64,000 bases of DNA from Streptomyces tuirus (GTDB taxonomy: Bacteria > Actinomycetota > Actinomycetes > Streptomycetales > Streptomycetaceae). Numbering within the stretch: the stretch's first letter is position 1; every line of letters starts with the position of its first letter. The notes beneath the pieces were generated by a model. The model worked only from the letters and a program-made list of their open reading frames with translations. It made no database searches and was not told the DNA's origin. Location of the stretch: the NCBI GenBank assembly GCA_018195615.1, contig JAGTPG010000002.1:744001-808000 (forward strand). The letters are read 5' to 3'. The position numbers and the translations under genes are program-made. Shown piece by piece: positions 27,166 through 35,589 of this stretch.

Positions 27166-28815
27166 TCAGGTGTTGGCCGCGTAGTCCTTCGCGTACTCCT
27201 CGGCCATTCTGTCGCCGCCCCGGCTCCGCCACTTCTTCACCGTCGCGTCCCACTCGGACAGGGGCAGCCGTCCGGCGATGATGCCGGTGGCGGTGTCGTC
27301 GAGGAGAGTCTGGAGGGTGGCGCCCTGGGCGTTGTGCGTCGAGGACTGCAGTCCGAACGAGGCGTTGCGGACGGCGTGCGGTACGACCTTCCGCTGCCAG
27401 GCGTGCAGGGCGCGTACGGCGTCGGGCATGCCGGGCACGAACAGCACCTGGGGGCCTTCGGCGAGGTACTTCAGCGGCAGGTTGGTGTTGTTCTCCACCT
27501 CGCCGAGTTCGGTGTACTCGGGTGAGCCGTCCTTGGCGCGGGTGAAGTGGACGCCCTCGACGCCGTAGTGGACGAGTTCCCACTCCTCGCTGCCGAAGGG
27601 CGCTGCGAGGTAGTCCAGGATGCGCAGGAGCAGTTCGACGCGTTCCTTCTTCGCCTGCTTGAGGACGGTGTAGCCGAAGGAGCGGCGGGCGGCGACGACA
27701 CCGCCGGGCTCACCTCCGACGCTGTACGGAAGGGCGGCCGCCGGGGTCATCTTGCCCCTGGACTCACGGTACTTGGGCAGGTACGCGCCGAAGCCGTCCT
27801 GCATGGAGCCGACGGTGCCGTTGTAGTAGAGGGTCGTCAGGTCGATCTGCGAGATGGACGTGGCGTCGGGGTGGTAGGAGCCGTTCTTGCGCAGCTGTGC
27901 CCGGAAGGCGATCGACGCCTTGTATCGTTCGTCGGCCGCCGCCGGGAGGAAGGTGCCGTTCTCGGTGACGGCCCAACTCTGGGGCGCGTTGTGGGCGGCG
28001 GAGTGGTAGCCGTTGCCGAAGCCCGACTGGGCGGCGGCACCCAGCATGTACGTCTTCCCGCGCGTGCCCCGCCGCGCCACTGCGGCGAAGTCCTCGGACG
28101 TCCAGCCCTCCTTCATGCCCGCGTCGGCGAACATGTCCTGGTTGATCCAGAGGGTCGAGCCGGGCAGCGGGCGCTCCAAGGGGATGCCGTAGACGCGCCC
28201 GCCGATACGGCCCATGTCGCGCCAGGCGTGGGTGGGGATGTTGGCGAGGTTGGGGTAGTCGGCGATCGCGTCGCCGGACAGGTACGGCGTGAGGTCCTGG
28301 GCGCGGCGCTGCACGAACTGTGCCTCGCGGGGCAGGGTGAAGCCGGAGAACATGTTGATGATGTCGGGCAGGGCGTCGGCGTCGCCGGCCATGACCGTCG
28401 CCATCTTCTTCTGGTAGTCGGCCTGGGAGATGATCGTGTACTCGATCTTCACGCCGAGGGCCTTCTCCACGGCCGCCCAGAACCGGTTCTGCGAGGCGGG
28501 CTTGGGTGGCGTGCCGAACGACACGGTCATGACGCGCACGGTGGACCCGTCGCCCGGGGTGCGGGAGACGGACTTGACCAGGTCGGACGGGTAGGAGGTG
28601 TATCCGGCCTGGACACCGGCGTCGGTGGGGGCCAGGTCGGGCTTGGGCCCGGTGGCGGGCCGGTAGGCCGGCCAGGGGGCGAGCTTCTTGCCCGCGTTGG
28701 AGACGTCGCTGTCGCCGGAACCGGAGGAGCAGGCGGTCAGCAGAGCGGGGGCGGAGACGGCGGCACCGCCGGCCGCCATGGAGCGCAGGAGGGTGCGTCG
28801 GGACATGCGGGGCAT
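27166..28815 (-). CDS. Extracellular substrate-binding lipoprotein (LplA type)
   Basis: An intact 549-residue protein. The N-terminus MSRRTLLRSMAAGGAAVSAPALLTACSSG combines a twin-arginine motif with a lipobox (LTAC, Cys near 29), suggesting Tat-exported lipidation. The body has TVSFGTPPKPASQNRFWAAVEKALG and LPDIINMFSGFTLPREAQFVQ, typical of large family 1 binding proteins that serve LplB/LplC permeases for oligosaccharides from plant or host glycans. It hands substrate to the two permeases encoded just upstream. Length, about 100 residues above the average sugar binder, is usual for this subgroup. Confidence 0.88.
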   Translation of the reverse strand: MPRMSRRTLLRSMAAGGAAVSAPALLTACSSGSGDSDVSNAGKKLAPWPAYRPATGPKPDLAPTDAGVQAGYTSYPSDLVKSVSRTPGDGSTVRVMTVSFGTPPKPASQNRFWAAVEKALGVKIEYTIISQADYQKKMATVMAGDADALPDIINMFSGFTLPREAQFVQRRAQDLTPYLSGDAIADYPNLANIPTHAWRDMGRIGGRVYGIPLERPLPGSTLWINQDMFADAGMKEGWTSEDFAAVARRGTRGKTYMLGAAAQSGFGNGYHSAAHNAPQSWAVTENGTFLPAAADERYKASIAFRAQLRKNGSYHPDATSISQIDLTTLYYNGTVGSMQDGFGAYLPKYRESRGKMTPAAALPYSVGGEPGGVVAARRSFGYTVLKQAKKERVELLLRILDYLAAPFGSEEWELVHYGVEGVHFTRAKDGSPEYTELGEVENNTNLPLKYLAEGPQVLFVPGMPDAVRALHAWQRKVVPHAVRNASFGLQSSTHNAQGATLQTLLDDTATGIIAGRLPLSEWDATVKKWRSRGGDRMAEEYAKDYAANT

Positions 28816-28832
28816 GGATGAACCACCTCGTG

Positions 28833-29719
28833 TCAGCTCTTGATGGCGCCGGTGAGCACGCCCTTGGTGAAGTACTTCTGCAGGAAGGGGTAGACCAGCA
28901 GGATCGGCACGGTGGCGATCACCAGCACGGCCATCTGCACGGTCTGCGGGGCGGTGACGGTGGCCTCGCCGGTGGTCGCGTCGGTGAGTCCGGCACCGGC
29001 CACCACATAGGTGCGCAGCACCTGCTGGAGCGGCCAGTGGTCGCTCTCCAGGTACAGCGAGGCGTAGAACCAGGAGTTCCAGTAGGCGACGGCGTAGAAC
29101 AGGCCGACGACGGCGAGCGCGGCCTTGGACAGCGGCAGTACCACCGACACCAGCACCCGCCAGTCCCCCGCCCCGTCCAGCCGGGCCGCCTCGTACAGCT
29201 CCTCCGGGATGGACTGGAAGAAGCCGCGCAGGACGACCAGGTTGAACACGTTGACCAGCACGGGAAGCACGAGCGAGGCGTAGGAGTCGAGCAGGCCGAG
29301 TTCCTTGACGAGCAGGAAGCTCGGGATCATGCCGGGTGGGAAGAGGAACGTGAACAGCACCAGCAGCAGGACGGGTCTGCCGCCGAGGACGCCGGGGCGG
29401 GACAGCGCGTAGGCCAGGGTCACGGTGCAGGCGAGGCTCAGCAGGGTGCCCACGATCGTCACCCCGGCACTCACGCCGAGGGCGTGGGTGACGATGCCGC
29501 CGTCGAAGATGTCGCGGTAGGCGTCGAGGGTGGGCTCGCTGGGCCAGAGCACCCAGCCGCCGTTGTCGACGACCTCCTGGGTGGAGGCCAGCGACGTCGA
29601 GACGATCACCAGGAACGGCACGCACACCAGCAGTACGACCGCGGCCAGCGCGAGGGCCTTCGCGGTCTGGGTGAGCGGCCGGGCTTCTCCATCCAGCCGG
29701 GGCGGGCGGACGCGCTCAC
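28833..29719 (-). CDS. Carbohydrate ABC transporter permease, LplC/YtcP type (frameshift)
   Basis: A restored 295-residue permease. Clear parts are VCVPFLVIVSTSLASTQEVVD, PGMIPSFLLVKELGLLDSY, the EAA loop ELYEAARLDGAGDWRVLVSVVLP, and the C-terminus FLQKYFTKGVLTGAIKS, all LplC-like with six helices. The GTG start overlaps the partner permease stop (GTGA). The first 14 or so codons (SASARPGWMEKP) connect to the body only after one base is added near 29690. Probably energised by the shared MsiK ATPase. Confidence 0.87.
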
Positions 29720-30687
29720 CGGTAGACCCCCTGTTCGCCGAGGCGGTGGGCGACCTTGTTGGCCGCGTAGACGAGCAGGGCGCCGACGAGCCCCTTGAAC
29801 AGGCCCGCGGCGGCGGCGAATCCGTAGTCGCCGCCGACGATGCCCTGGTAGTAGACGAAGGTGTCGATGATCTCGGAGGCCTCCGGTCCGACCGCGTCGC
29901 GCTGCAGCAGCATCTGTTCGAAGCCGACGGAGAGGATGTCGCCGAGCCGCATGATGAGCAGCAGCACGATCACCGGGCGGATGGCGGGCAGGGTGACGTG
30001 CCAGAAGCGCCGCCAGGGTCCGGCGCCGTCGATGGCCGCCGCCTCGTACTGCTGCTCGTCGACCTGGGCGAGCGCGGCGAGGAAGATGATCGTGCCCCAG
30101 CCGGCGTCCTTCCAGATGACCTGGGCGACGACGAGCGGCTTGAAGGCGTCCGGGTTGCCGATGATGTCGACGGTGTGCAGACCGGCCCCGCTCAGGCCGC
30201 TGTTGAGCAGGCCGGTGTCCCCGAGCACCTGCTGGAACAGGGCGACGACGATCACCCACGAGATGAAGTGCGGCAGATACGCCACCGACTGCACGAACCG
30301 GCGCACCGAGCTCCAGGTGAGGGTGTGCAGCAGCAGGGCGAGACCGAGCGGCACCGGGAAGTAGAACACCAGCTGCAGGACGGCGATCCAGAGGGTGTTG
30401 AGGACCGCGTCCCAGAAGGCGCCGTCCTCGAACATGCGCTGGAAGTTTCCGAGCCCCACCCAGGGGCTGCCCCACAGGCCGTCGAACGGCACGTACTCCT
30501 TGAACGCGATCACGTTGCCGACGAGCGCGCCGTAGTGGAACAGCAGGAAGTAGGCGACGCCGGGCAGCATGAGCAGGAACAACGTCCGGCTCTGAAAACC
30601 TTTACGTTTGCGTTGCGCCCCGTCGGTGTGCCCCGGGTTCGGACTTCCCCCCTTAACACCTGCTCGTTCCCGTAAGGCAGTTGCCAC
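29716..30687 (-). CDS. ABC transporter permease, LplB type
   Basis: An intact 323-residue membrane protein. After a basic N-terminus come TLFLLMLPGVAYFLLFHYG and YVPFDGLWGSPWVGLGNFQRMF, a characteristic LplB signature, and the EAA motif QQYEAAAIDGAGPWRRFWHVTLP. It is the first gene of a five-gene operon (permease, permease, lipoprotein, LacI, DUF2264). The GTG start has a GGGGGAG ribosome-binding site. A LacI-type operator lies about 40 bases upstream. Confidence 0.92.
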   Translation of the reverse strand: MATALRERAGVKGGSPNPGHTDGAQRKRKGFQSRTLFLLMLPGVAYFLLFHYGALVGNVIAFKEYVPFDGLWGSPWVGLGNFQRMFEDGAFWDAVLNTLWIAVLQLVFYFPVPLGLALLLHTLTWSSVRRFVQSVAYLPHFISWVIVVALFQQVLGDTGLLNSGLSGAGLHTVDIIGNPDAFKPLVVAQVIWKDAGWGTIIFLAALAQVDEQQYEAAAIDGAGPWRRFWHVTLPAIRPVIVLLLIMRLGDILSVGFEQMLLQRDAVGPEASEIIDTFVYYQGIVGGDYGFAAAAGLFKGLVGALLVYAANKVAHRLGEQGVYR

Positions 30688-30724
30688 GGCTCCCCCTCAC
30701 CTCGGCGTGTCCGGTGAGGGGAAG

Positions 30725-30738
30725 TTAAAACGCTTTCA
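30725..30738. promoter_or_regulatory. LacI-type operator before lplB
   Basis: TTAAAACGCTTTCA, read on the minus strand as TGAAAGCGTTTTAA, is a pseudo-palindrome centred on CG, as LacI-family operators are. It is placed just ahead of the lpl operon, whose own LacI protein is the obvious ligand. Confidence 0.6.
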
Positions 30739-30772
30739 CTGCGCCGTCAACACTTCTGACACAGGCGGGACT

Positions 30773-32033
30773 TCACGCCGAGAGCAGTGCTCTGCCCAGC
30801 CAGTCGCCGGAGTCCCGGACTCCGGGCAGCGCGAAGAAGTACCCGCCCCGGTGGGCGAGATGTAGTCCACGAGGGGTTCGTCGATCAGCCGGGTCTGCGT
30901 GGCCTCGAACTGGCGCCGCACGTCCTGCTGGTAGCAGCAGAAGACGAGGCCCATGTCGAGATCGCCGACGTTGTCGACGCCCCGGTCGTAGTTGTAACCC
31001 CGGCGCAGGATGCGGGACGTGTCGCTCGCCGCGGTGCGGGGGTTGGCGAGGCGGATGTGCGCGTCCAGGGGGATGGCCGTGCCGTGCGGGTCCTTCGCGT
31101 AGTTCGGGCTGTCGGTCTCCTTGGCGCCGTCCAGCGGGGCGCCGGTGTCCTTGCGCCGGCCGAACATCAGCTCCTGCTCGGACAGCGACACCCGGTCCCA
31201 GAACTCCACGAGCATGCGGATGATCCGGACGACCTGGTAGCTGCCGCCGGTGGCCCAGCCCGGTTCGCCCTGCCCGTCCCCGACCCACACGAGGTGGTCC
31301 ATCTCGCGGGCCGACGCGACGTCCGGGTTGGCTATGCCGTCCTTGAAGCCCAGCAGGTTGCGCTGGGTGCCGCTGGGCCGGGGCCCGTTCTGGAAGCCGT
31401 CGACGCGCCAGCGGATCTGCAGGGCGCCCCGGGTGTGCTTGGCGATGTCCCGCAGCGCGTGCAGGACGGTGTCCTGGCGGGCCGCGCAGATCTGCAGGGA
31501 CAGGTCGCCGTGACACTCGGCGGGGTTCAGGTTGTCGTTGGGGAAGGTGCGCATGGGCGTGAGCCGGCGCGGCCGGGCCTCGGCGAGCCCGTAGCGGTCG
31601 TCGAAGAGGGAGGCGCCGACGCCGACGGTGACGGTGAGCGCGTCGGCCGGGACGACCGGGCCGAGGATGCCGTTGTCCGACGGCGGCGCGCCGACGCCCA
31701 GGTCGGTGGGCGTGCCGCCGGTGGTGAGAAAGCGGGCCCGCTGCGTCAGGGTCCGGAACAGCTCGGCGAGTTCCTTGCGGTCGTCGGCGATGACGTCGAA
31801 GGAGACGAAGGTGGCGGCGGCCTGTGCCGGTGTGAGGATTCCGGCCTGGTGGGTGCCGTGGAAGGCCACCGGGGCGGCTTCTGCGTCCTCGGCCGCCTGG
31901 GCCGTACCTCCGCCGCTCCCGGCGAGCACCAGGCCCCCTCCCCGGCCAGCACCGCGCCCGCGGCACCGGCGCCCAGGGCCGTCTTCACGAAGGAGCGGCG
32001 GCCGGCGGTGGCCGGGGTGTCAGCGGAGGACAT
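30773..32033 (-). CDS. efeB: Dyp-type heme peroxidase EfeB (two frameshifts)
   Basis: A restored 420-residue exported peroxidase. The Tat signal [16 protein letters not shown] lies at residues 11-26. The Dyp distal motif [10 protein letters not shown] and the proximal histidine region [14 protein letters not shown] are intact, as is GDLSLQICA. EfeB oxidises or handles iron (and possibly porphyrin) outside the membrane for the EfeUO importer. Breaks near 31935 (VLAGEG into LVLAGSGGG) and near 30855 (ISPTG into [21 protein letters not shown]) each need one base. The chosen ATG has GGAAGGGA upstream; a GTG overlapping the efeUO stop, 17 codons earlier, is an alternative. Confidence 0.88.
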
Positions 32034-32080
32034 GGCGGAGTTCCCTTCCAGGTGTGCGGTGCGGTGATGCCGTTCGTCGC

Positions 32081-34171
32081 TCACGCGGACCTCCTGATCT
32101 CGAGCAGGTCCGGCACGGGCGACAGGTCTTCCAGGAGCTGCCCGGTGGCCCCGTCGATCCGGGCCTTCGCGGTCCGGCCGAGCCGCTCGACGGGCGTCCA
32201 GTGGTCCTTGTGGTGCTCGGCGTCGAGCAGGGTCTGCAGGCGCGCGATGTCCGCGTCGACCGCGGGCAGCAGGTGCGGGGCCCGAGTGGTGAGCAACGGC
32301 CTGAGGACGGTGAGCAGTTCGCGTGTGCCGGCGAGGTTGGCGTCGGCGGTGGCCAGCCCGGTGCCGCTGCCCTGGTCGGTGTCGCCGGTGAGTTCGAACT
32401 GGAGGGTGTTCTCCAGGATTTCGTGGGCGCGCAGGGGCAGGTCGGAGGCGTCGAAGTCCTGGTGCGGGAAGGCGCGTCGCAGCCCAGCCGCATCGTCGGC
32501 CAACTGCTGTGCGGGGCCCTTGAGTTCAGCGGCCGACTGACCGTGCCACAGGCCGTACTCGATCCGGTGGAAGCCGGTGAAGTCCTTGTCGTGCACGCCG
32601 GACTCAAGCCCGTCGGGCCTGCCGTTGATCTTCTGGTCGAAGTCCTCGAAGGTGCCGTAGGCGGCCCCGAGGGAGGCGTAGGTGCGGTGCGCGGTCAGCC
32701 AGTCGGCGCGTGCGGTGTCCAGGTGTCCGGCGTCCACGTCGACGCTGAGCTTCCGGGTCTCGGTGACGAGGGTGGCCAGGCCCCGGTTCACATACGCCTG
32801 GTAGGCCCGCAGCGGCGCGGCGAGATCCTGCGCGGAGACGGGGACGACGGCCTTGGCACCGGCGGCGCCGCTCACCTGGACCGCCTTGGAGGTGACGGCC
32901 TTTCCGCCGGTGGGTACGCAACGCCAGGCGTACGTACCGCCCGCGACGGTGGCGACGAGGTCCCGGGTGGTGCCGGGGGCCAGGCCCTCGACCTCCCCGT
33001 AGACGGCGTCGGTGGTCGGGTCGATGAGGTACACCTCGGCCGTCTGGTTCCCCGTGTTGCGCATCTGGAAGTCCTGCCGACCGGGCTTGGGCGCGGTGAA
33101 GCCCTGCCCGCAGTCAGTCGCGGAGACGGCCACGGTTTCACCACCGACGGGCTTGGGACGCACCAGGGCGACGACGAGCCCGGCCAGGAGGGCGGGGACG
33201 GCTACGACGGCTACGGGGAGCAGCCAGGCGGGGCGGGGGCGGGCAGGTGCGGGCTCGGGTGGGGGCGGTGCCGATGGGGGTGCGGTTTCGGGTGCGGGTG
33301 CGGCTGCGCCTGCCGGGGGTGCCGCCGGGACAGGTCCCCGAGATTCTCGCGCTCCCCGCACTCCCCGCGCTCCCCGCACGAACAGCGGCATCACCACCCC
33401 GAGATACCCGGCATACCCGGCCACCTGAAGCCACGTCATCGTCGGCGTCAGATTGAGCACGCCCTGGAGCAGGGTGCCGTACCAGGACCCGGCGTCGACA
33501 CCGCCGCTCAGGTCGAAGGCGTAGGCCGCCCCGCCGGGCAGGACCCCGCCCTCCTGAAGGTCGCGCAGACCGTAGCCGAGCACGCCGGCGGCGATCACGA
33601 TCAGCACCACACCGGTGGCGGTGAAGAAGCGGGTGAGGTTGATGCGCAGCACCCGCCGGTACAGCCCCCAGCACAGGACGGCCGAGAGTCCGAGCCCGAT
33701 GCCCGCCCCGGTCATCGGCCCGGCCGACTCGTCCGCCGCCCGGGCCGTCGTCCACAGGAACAGCGCGGTCTCCAGGCCCTCGCGCCCCACCGCCAGGAAG
33801 GACGTGAGGACCAGGACACCTGCGCCCATGGTCAGCGCGTCGTTGACCTTCTCCTTGATCTCGCCCGCCAGGCCGCGGGCCGAGCTGCGCATCCAGAACA
33901 CCATCGCGGTCACGAAGGCGACGGCGATGAGGCTCAGCGTGCCGCCGAAGGCCTCCTGGGCGGTGGCGGAGAGGGAGGCGGCGGTGAAGGTGAGGACGGC
34001 GCCGAAGCTCATCGAGAGCGCGATGGCGGCCAGCACGCCGGTCCACACCTGCGGCAGCCGCGCCCTGGCGTCCGCCCGCACGAGGGTGGCGACCAGCACG
34101 GAGACGACGAGGCCGGCTTCCAGCCCCTCCCTCAGCCCGATCAGGAAGCTCGGAAAAGCGTCGTCCCACAT
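32081..34171 (-). CDS. efeUO: Fused ferrous/ferric iron importer EfeU-EfeO
   Basis: A single 696-residue open frame. Residues 1-280 are an FTR1-type permease with the two iron-coordinating REGLE motifs (LREGLEAGL near 14; GREGLETAL near 126) and seven helices. A Pro/Ala-rich linker (285-325) and one membrane helix (LLPVAVVAVPALLAGLVVAL) follow. The rest is EfeO: a cupredoxin-like domain (VSATDCGQGF, GTYAWRCVPTG) and an M75 domain with GFHRIEYGLWHG (His-x-x-Glu). In most bacteria EfeU and EfeO are separate proteins. Here the helix would anchor the EfeO part on the outer face beside the channel. An IdeR/DmdR-like iron box precedes the gene. Confidence 0.88.
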   Translation of the reverse strand: MWDDAFPSFLIGLREGLEAGLVVSVLVATLVRADARARLPQVWTGVLAAIALSMSFGAVLTFTAASLSATAQEAFGGTLSLIAVAFVTAMVFWMRSSARGLAGEIKEKVNDALTMGAGVLVLTSFLAVGREGLETALFLWTTARAADESAGPMTGAGIGLGLSAVLCWGLYRRVLRINLTRFFTATGVVLIVIAAGVLGYGLRDLQEGGVLPGGAAYAFDLSGGVDAGSWYGTLLQGVLNLTPTMTWLQVAGYAGYLGVVMPLFVRGARGVRGARESRGPVPAAPPAGAAAPAPETAPPSAPPPPEPAPARPRPAWLLPVAVVAVPALLAGLVVALVRPKPVGGETVAVSATDCGQGFTAPKPGRQDFQMRNTGNQTAEVYLIDPTTDAVYGEVEGLAPGTTRDLVATVAGGTYAWRCVPTGGKAVTSKAVQVSGAAGAKAVVPVSAQDLAAPLRAYQAYVNRGLATLVTETRKLSVDVDAGHLDTARADWLTAHRTYASLGAAYGTFEDFDQKINGRPDGLESGVHDKDFTGFHRIEYGLWHGQSAAELKGPAQQLADDAAGLRRAFPHQDFDASDLPLRAHEILENTLQFELTGDTDQGSGTGLATADANLAGTRELLTVLRPLLTTRAPHLLPAVDADIARLQTLLDAEHHKDHWTPVERLGRTAKARIDGATGQLLEDLSPVPDLLEIRRSA

Positions 34172-34510
34172 GTGCTGCGGCCCTCCCGGCCCGACGCCCG
34201 GGCCCCACGCGCAAGCGTGTTAGCCAAGGCATGCCTTACTGACGCTGACCATCATGACCTCGACTCTCTGGGCATCCGGTCATGAATGCCTCATGCCACG
34301 GCAAAAGTCCGGGAGCACGGCCACGTGCTGCCACAAGTCGGCATGCCGCCGGCGGAAGGGGCCCACCAAGAGCCCAGCCGGTCAGGGCAGTTGCTGCTCC
34401 GGGCACCACGCGGTCGTCCTCGCCGTGGAATTCTCCCGGCTTGGTATCGTGCGCAGGCCGCACCGCTGTGAAGAGGTATGGCAGCGCTCAGGGAGAGGGG
34501 CCAGGCGACG
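34172..34510. other. Intergenic region with iron box and hairpin
   Basis: These 339 bases separate efeUO from the phosphotransferase-like gene. They contain the iron box and a small hairpin (AGCACG-gcca-CGTGCT, 34314-34329). A 75-codon frame on the minus strand has no recognisable features, and I do not call it. Confidence 0.5.
34220..34238. promoter_or_regulatory. IdeR/DmdR-type iron box
   Basis: TTAGCCAAGGCATGCCTTA matches the DtxR-family consensus TWAGGTTAGSCTMACCTWA at 13 of 19 positions, including the outer TTAG and CCTTA and the central AGGC. It contains the perfect palindrome AAGGCATGCCTT. It lies about 50 bp upstream of efeUO. Confidence 0.7.
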
Positions 34511-35362
34511 ATGCAGGCTTCAGACGTCCCGCGCGCGACGGCCGCGGCCATGTCGACCGCCTCATCACTTGGCCTGACCGTCGACGACGCGATCGTTCTT
34601 CATGACTCGAACAAGCTCACTCTGCGTCTGCTGCCCTGTGACGTCCTGGCCCGGGTGGCACCCGCAGCGGATCAGGTCGCGCGGTTCGAGGTCGAGCTTG
34701 CCCAGCGGCTCGCCGCATCAGGGTGCCCTGTGGCTGCTCTGGATCCTCGAGTGGGGCCACGCGTCCATGCGCGTGACGGCTTCGTGATCACGCTGTGGAC
34801 CTACTACGGACCCGTGGCACCCGGAGAGGTCGCCCCGGCCGACTACGCCCGTGCGCTCGAGCGGCTGCATGCCGGCATGCGCACCCTCGATGTCCCGACG
34901 CCGCGATTCACGGATCGAGTCGAACAGGCTCAACAACTCGTGGCGGATCGCGACCGCACCCCGGCGCTCGCCGACGCGGACCGGGAGCTGCTCGGCGACA
35001 CGCTGCGAAGCCTGAGACGAGCGATCGGCGAGCGCGGCGGTGCCGAGCAGCTGCTCCACGGCGAGCCGCACCCGGGCAATGTGCTCACCACGAAGAGCGG
35101 ACTGCTGTTCATCGACCTCGAGACGTGTTGCCGCGGGCCCGTCGAATTCGACCTCGCCCACGCGCCCGAGGAAGTCGGCGAGCACTATCCGGGTGTCGAT
35201 CAGGACTTGTTGCGCGAGTGCCGGATCCTCGTGCTGGCGATGATCACGACGTGGCGCTGGGACCGAGGCGACCAATTGCCGAACGGCCGCCGGCTGGGCA
35301 CGGAGTGGCTCCGCCGGATCCGGGCAGCACTGGATCGCGACGGCCTGGACACCCACGGCTGA
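34511..35362 (+). CDS. APH-fold phosphotransferase-like protein
   Basis: About 283 residues with the aminoglycoside/choline kinase fold. Visible are LRLLPCDVLARVAP (nucleotide-binding strand), QLLHGEPHPGNVLTT (catalytic loop) and GLLFIDLETCCRGPVEFDLAH (metal-binding loop). The usual catalytic aspartate of the HGD motif is Glu here (HGEPHPGN). Other phosphotransferase-like proteins share this, so the target could be a small molecule rather than an antibiotic. More A/T-ending codons than in the neighbours give it a slightly foreign look. The ATG follows GAGAGGGG by 12 bases; an in-frame ATG 11 codons upstream is an alternative. Confidence 0.75.
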   Translation: MQASDVPRATAAAMSTASSLGLTVDDAIVLHDSNKLTLRLLPCDVLARVAPAADQVARFEVELAQRLAASGCPVAALDPRVGPRVHARDGFVITLWTYYGPVAPGEVAPADYARALERLHAGMRTLDVPTPRFTDRVEQAQQLVADRDRTPALADADRELLGDTLRSLRRAIGERGGAEQLLHGEPHPGNVLTTKSGLLFIDLETCCRGPVEFDLAHAPEEVGEHYPGVDQDLLRECRILVLAMITTWRWDRGDQLPNGRRLGTEWLRRIRAALDRDGLDTHG

Positions 35363-35552
35363 TCCGCGGGCCTTCGAGTGCCGCTGACAGAGAACAGCAG
35401 CCCTGGCCACCTGGGTGCCGAGTCCCATCGAGTCGATCACCGTCCCGCACTCACACAGCCCACCACGCCCCGGCTGCCGGCAGCCCCAACTGCCGGTCCC
35501 ACGGAGACCTCACCCCTCTTGACGCGTCAATGACAACAGTGGCTTGATGTCA

Positions 35553-35566
35553 TGGGAGCGCTCCCA
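35553..35566. promoter_or_regulatory. CebR box (cellulose/cello-oligosaccharide operator)
   Basis: TGGGAGCGCTCCCA is a perfect 14-bp palindrome identical to the operator bound by the Streptomyces cellulose-utilisation repressor CebR. It lies 24 bp before the SGNH esterase start, so cello-oligosaccharides should induce this gene and the mannanase behind it. Confidence 0.88.
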
Positions 35567-35589
35567 CCTCCTCCAGGGAAGGGACCAGC

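Noticed and set aside
34236..34463. Small gene between efeUO and the phosphotransferase
   Set aside because: No ribosome-binding site, domain or codon bias; it overlaps regulatory sequence.
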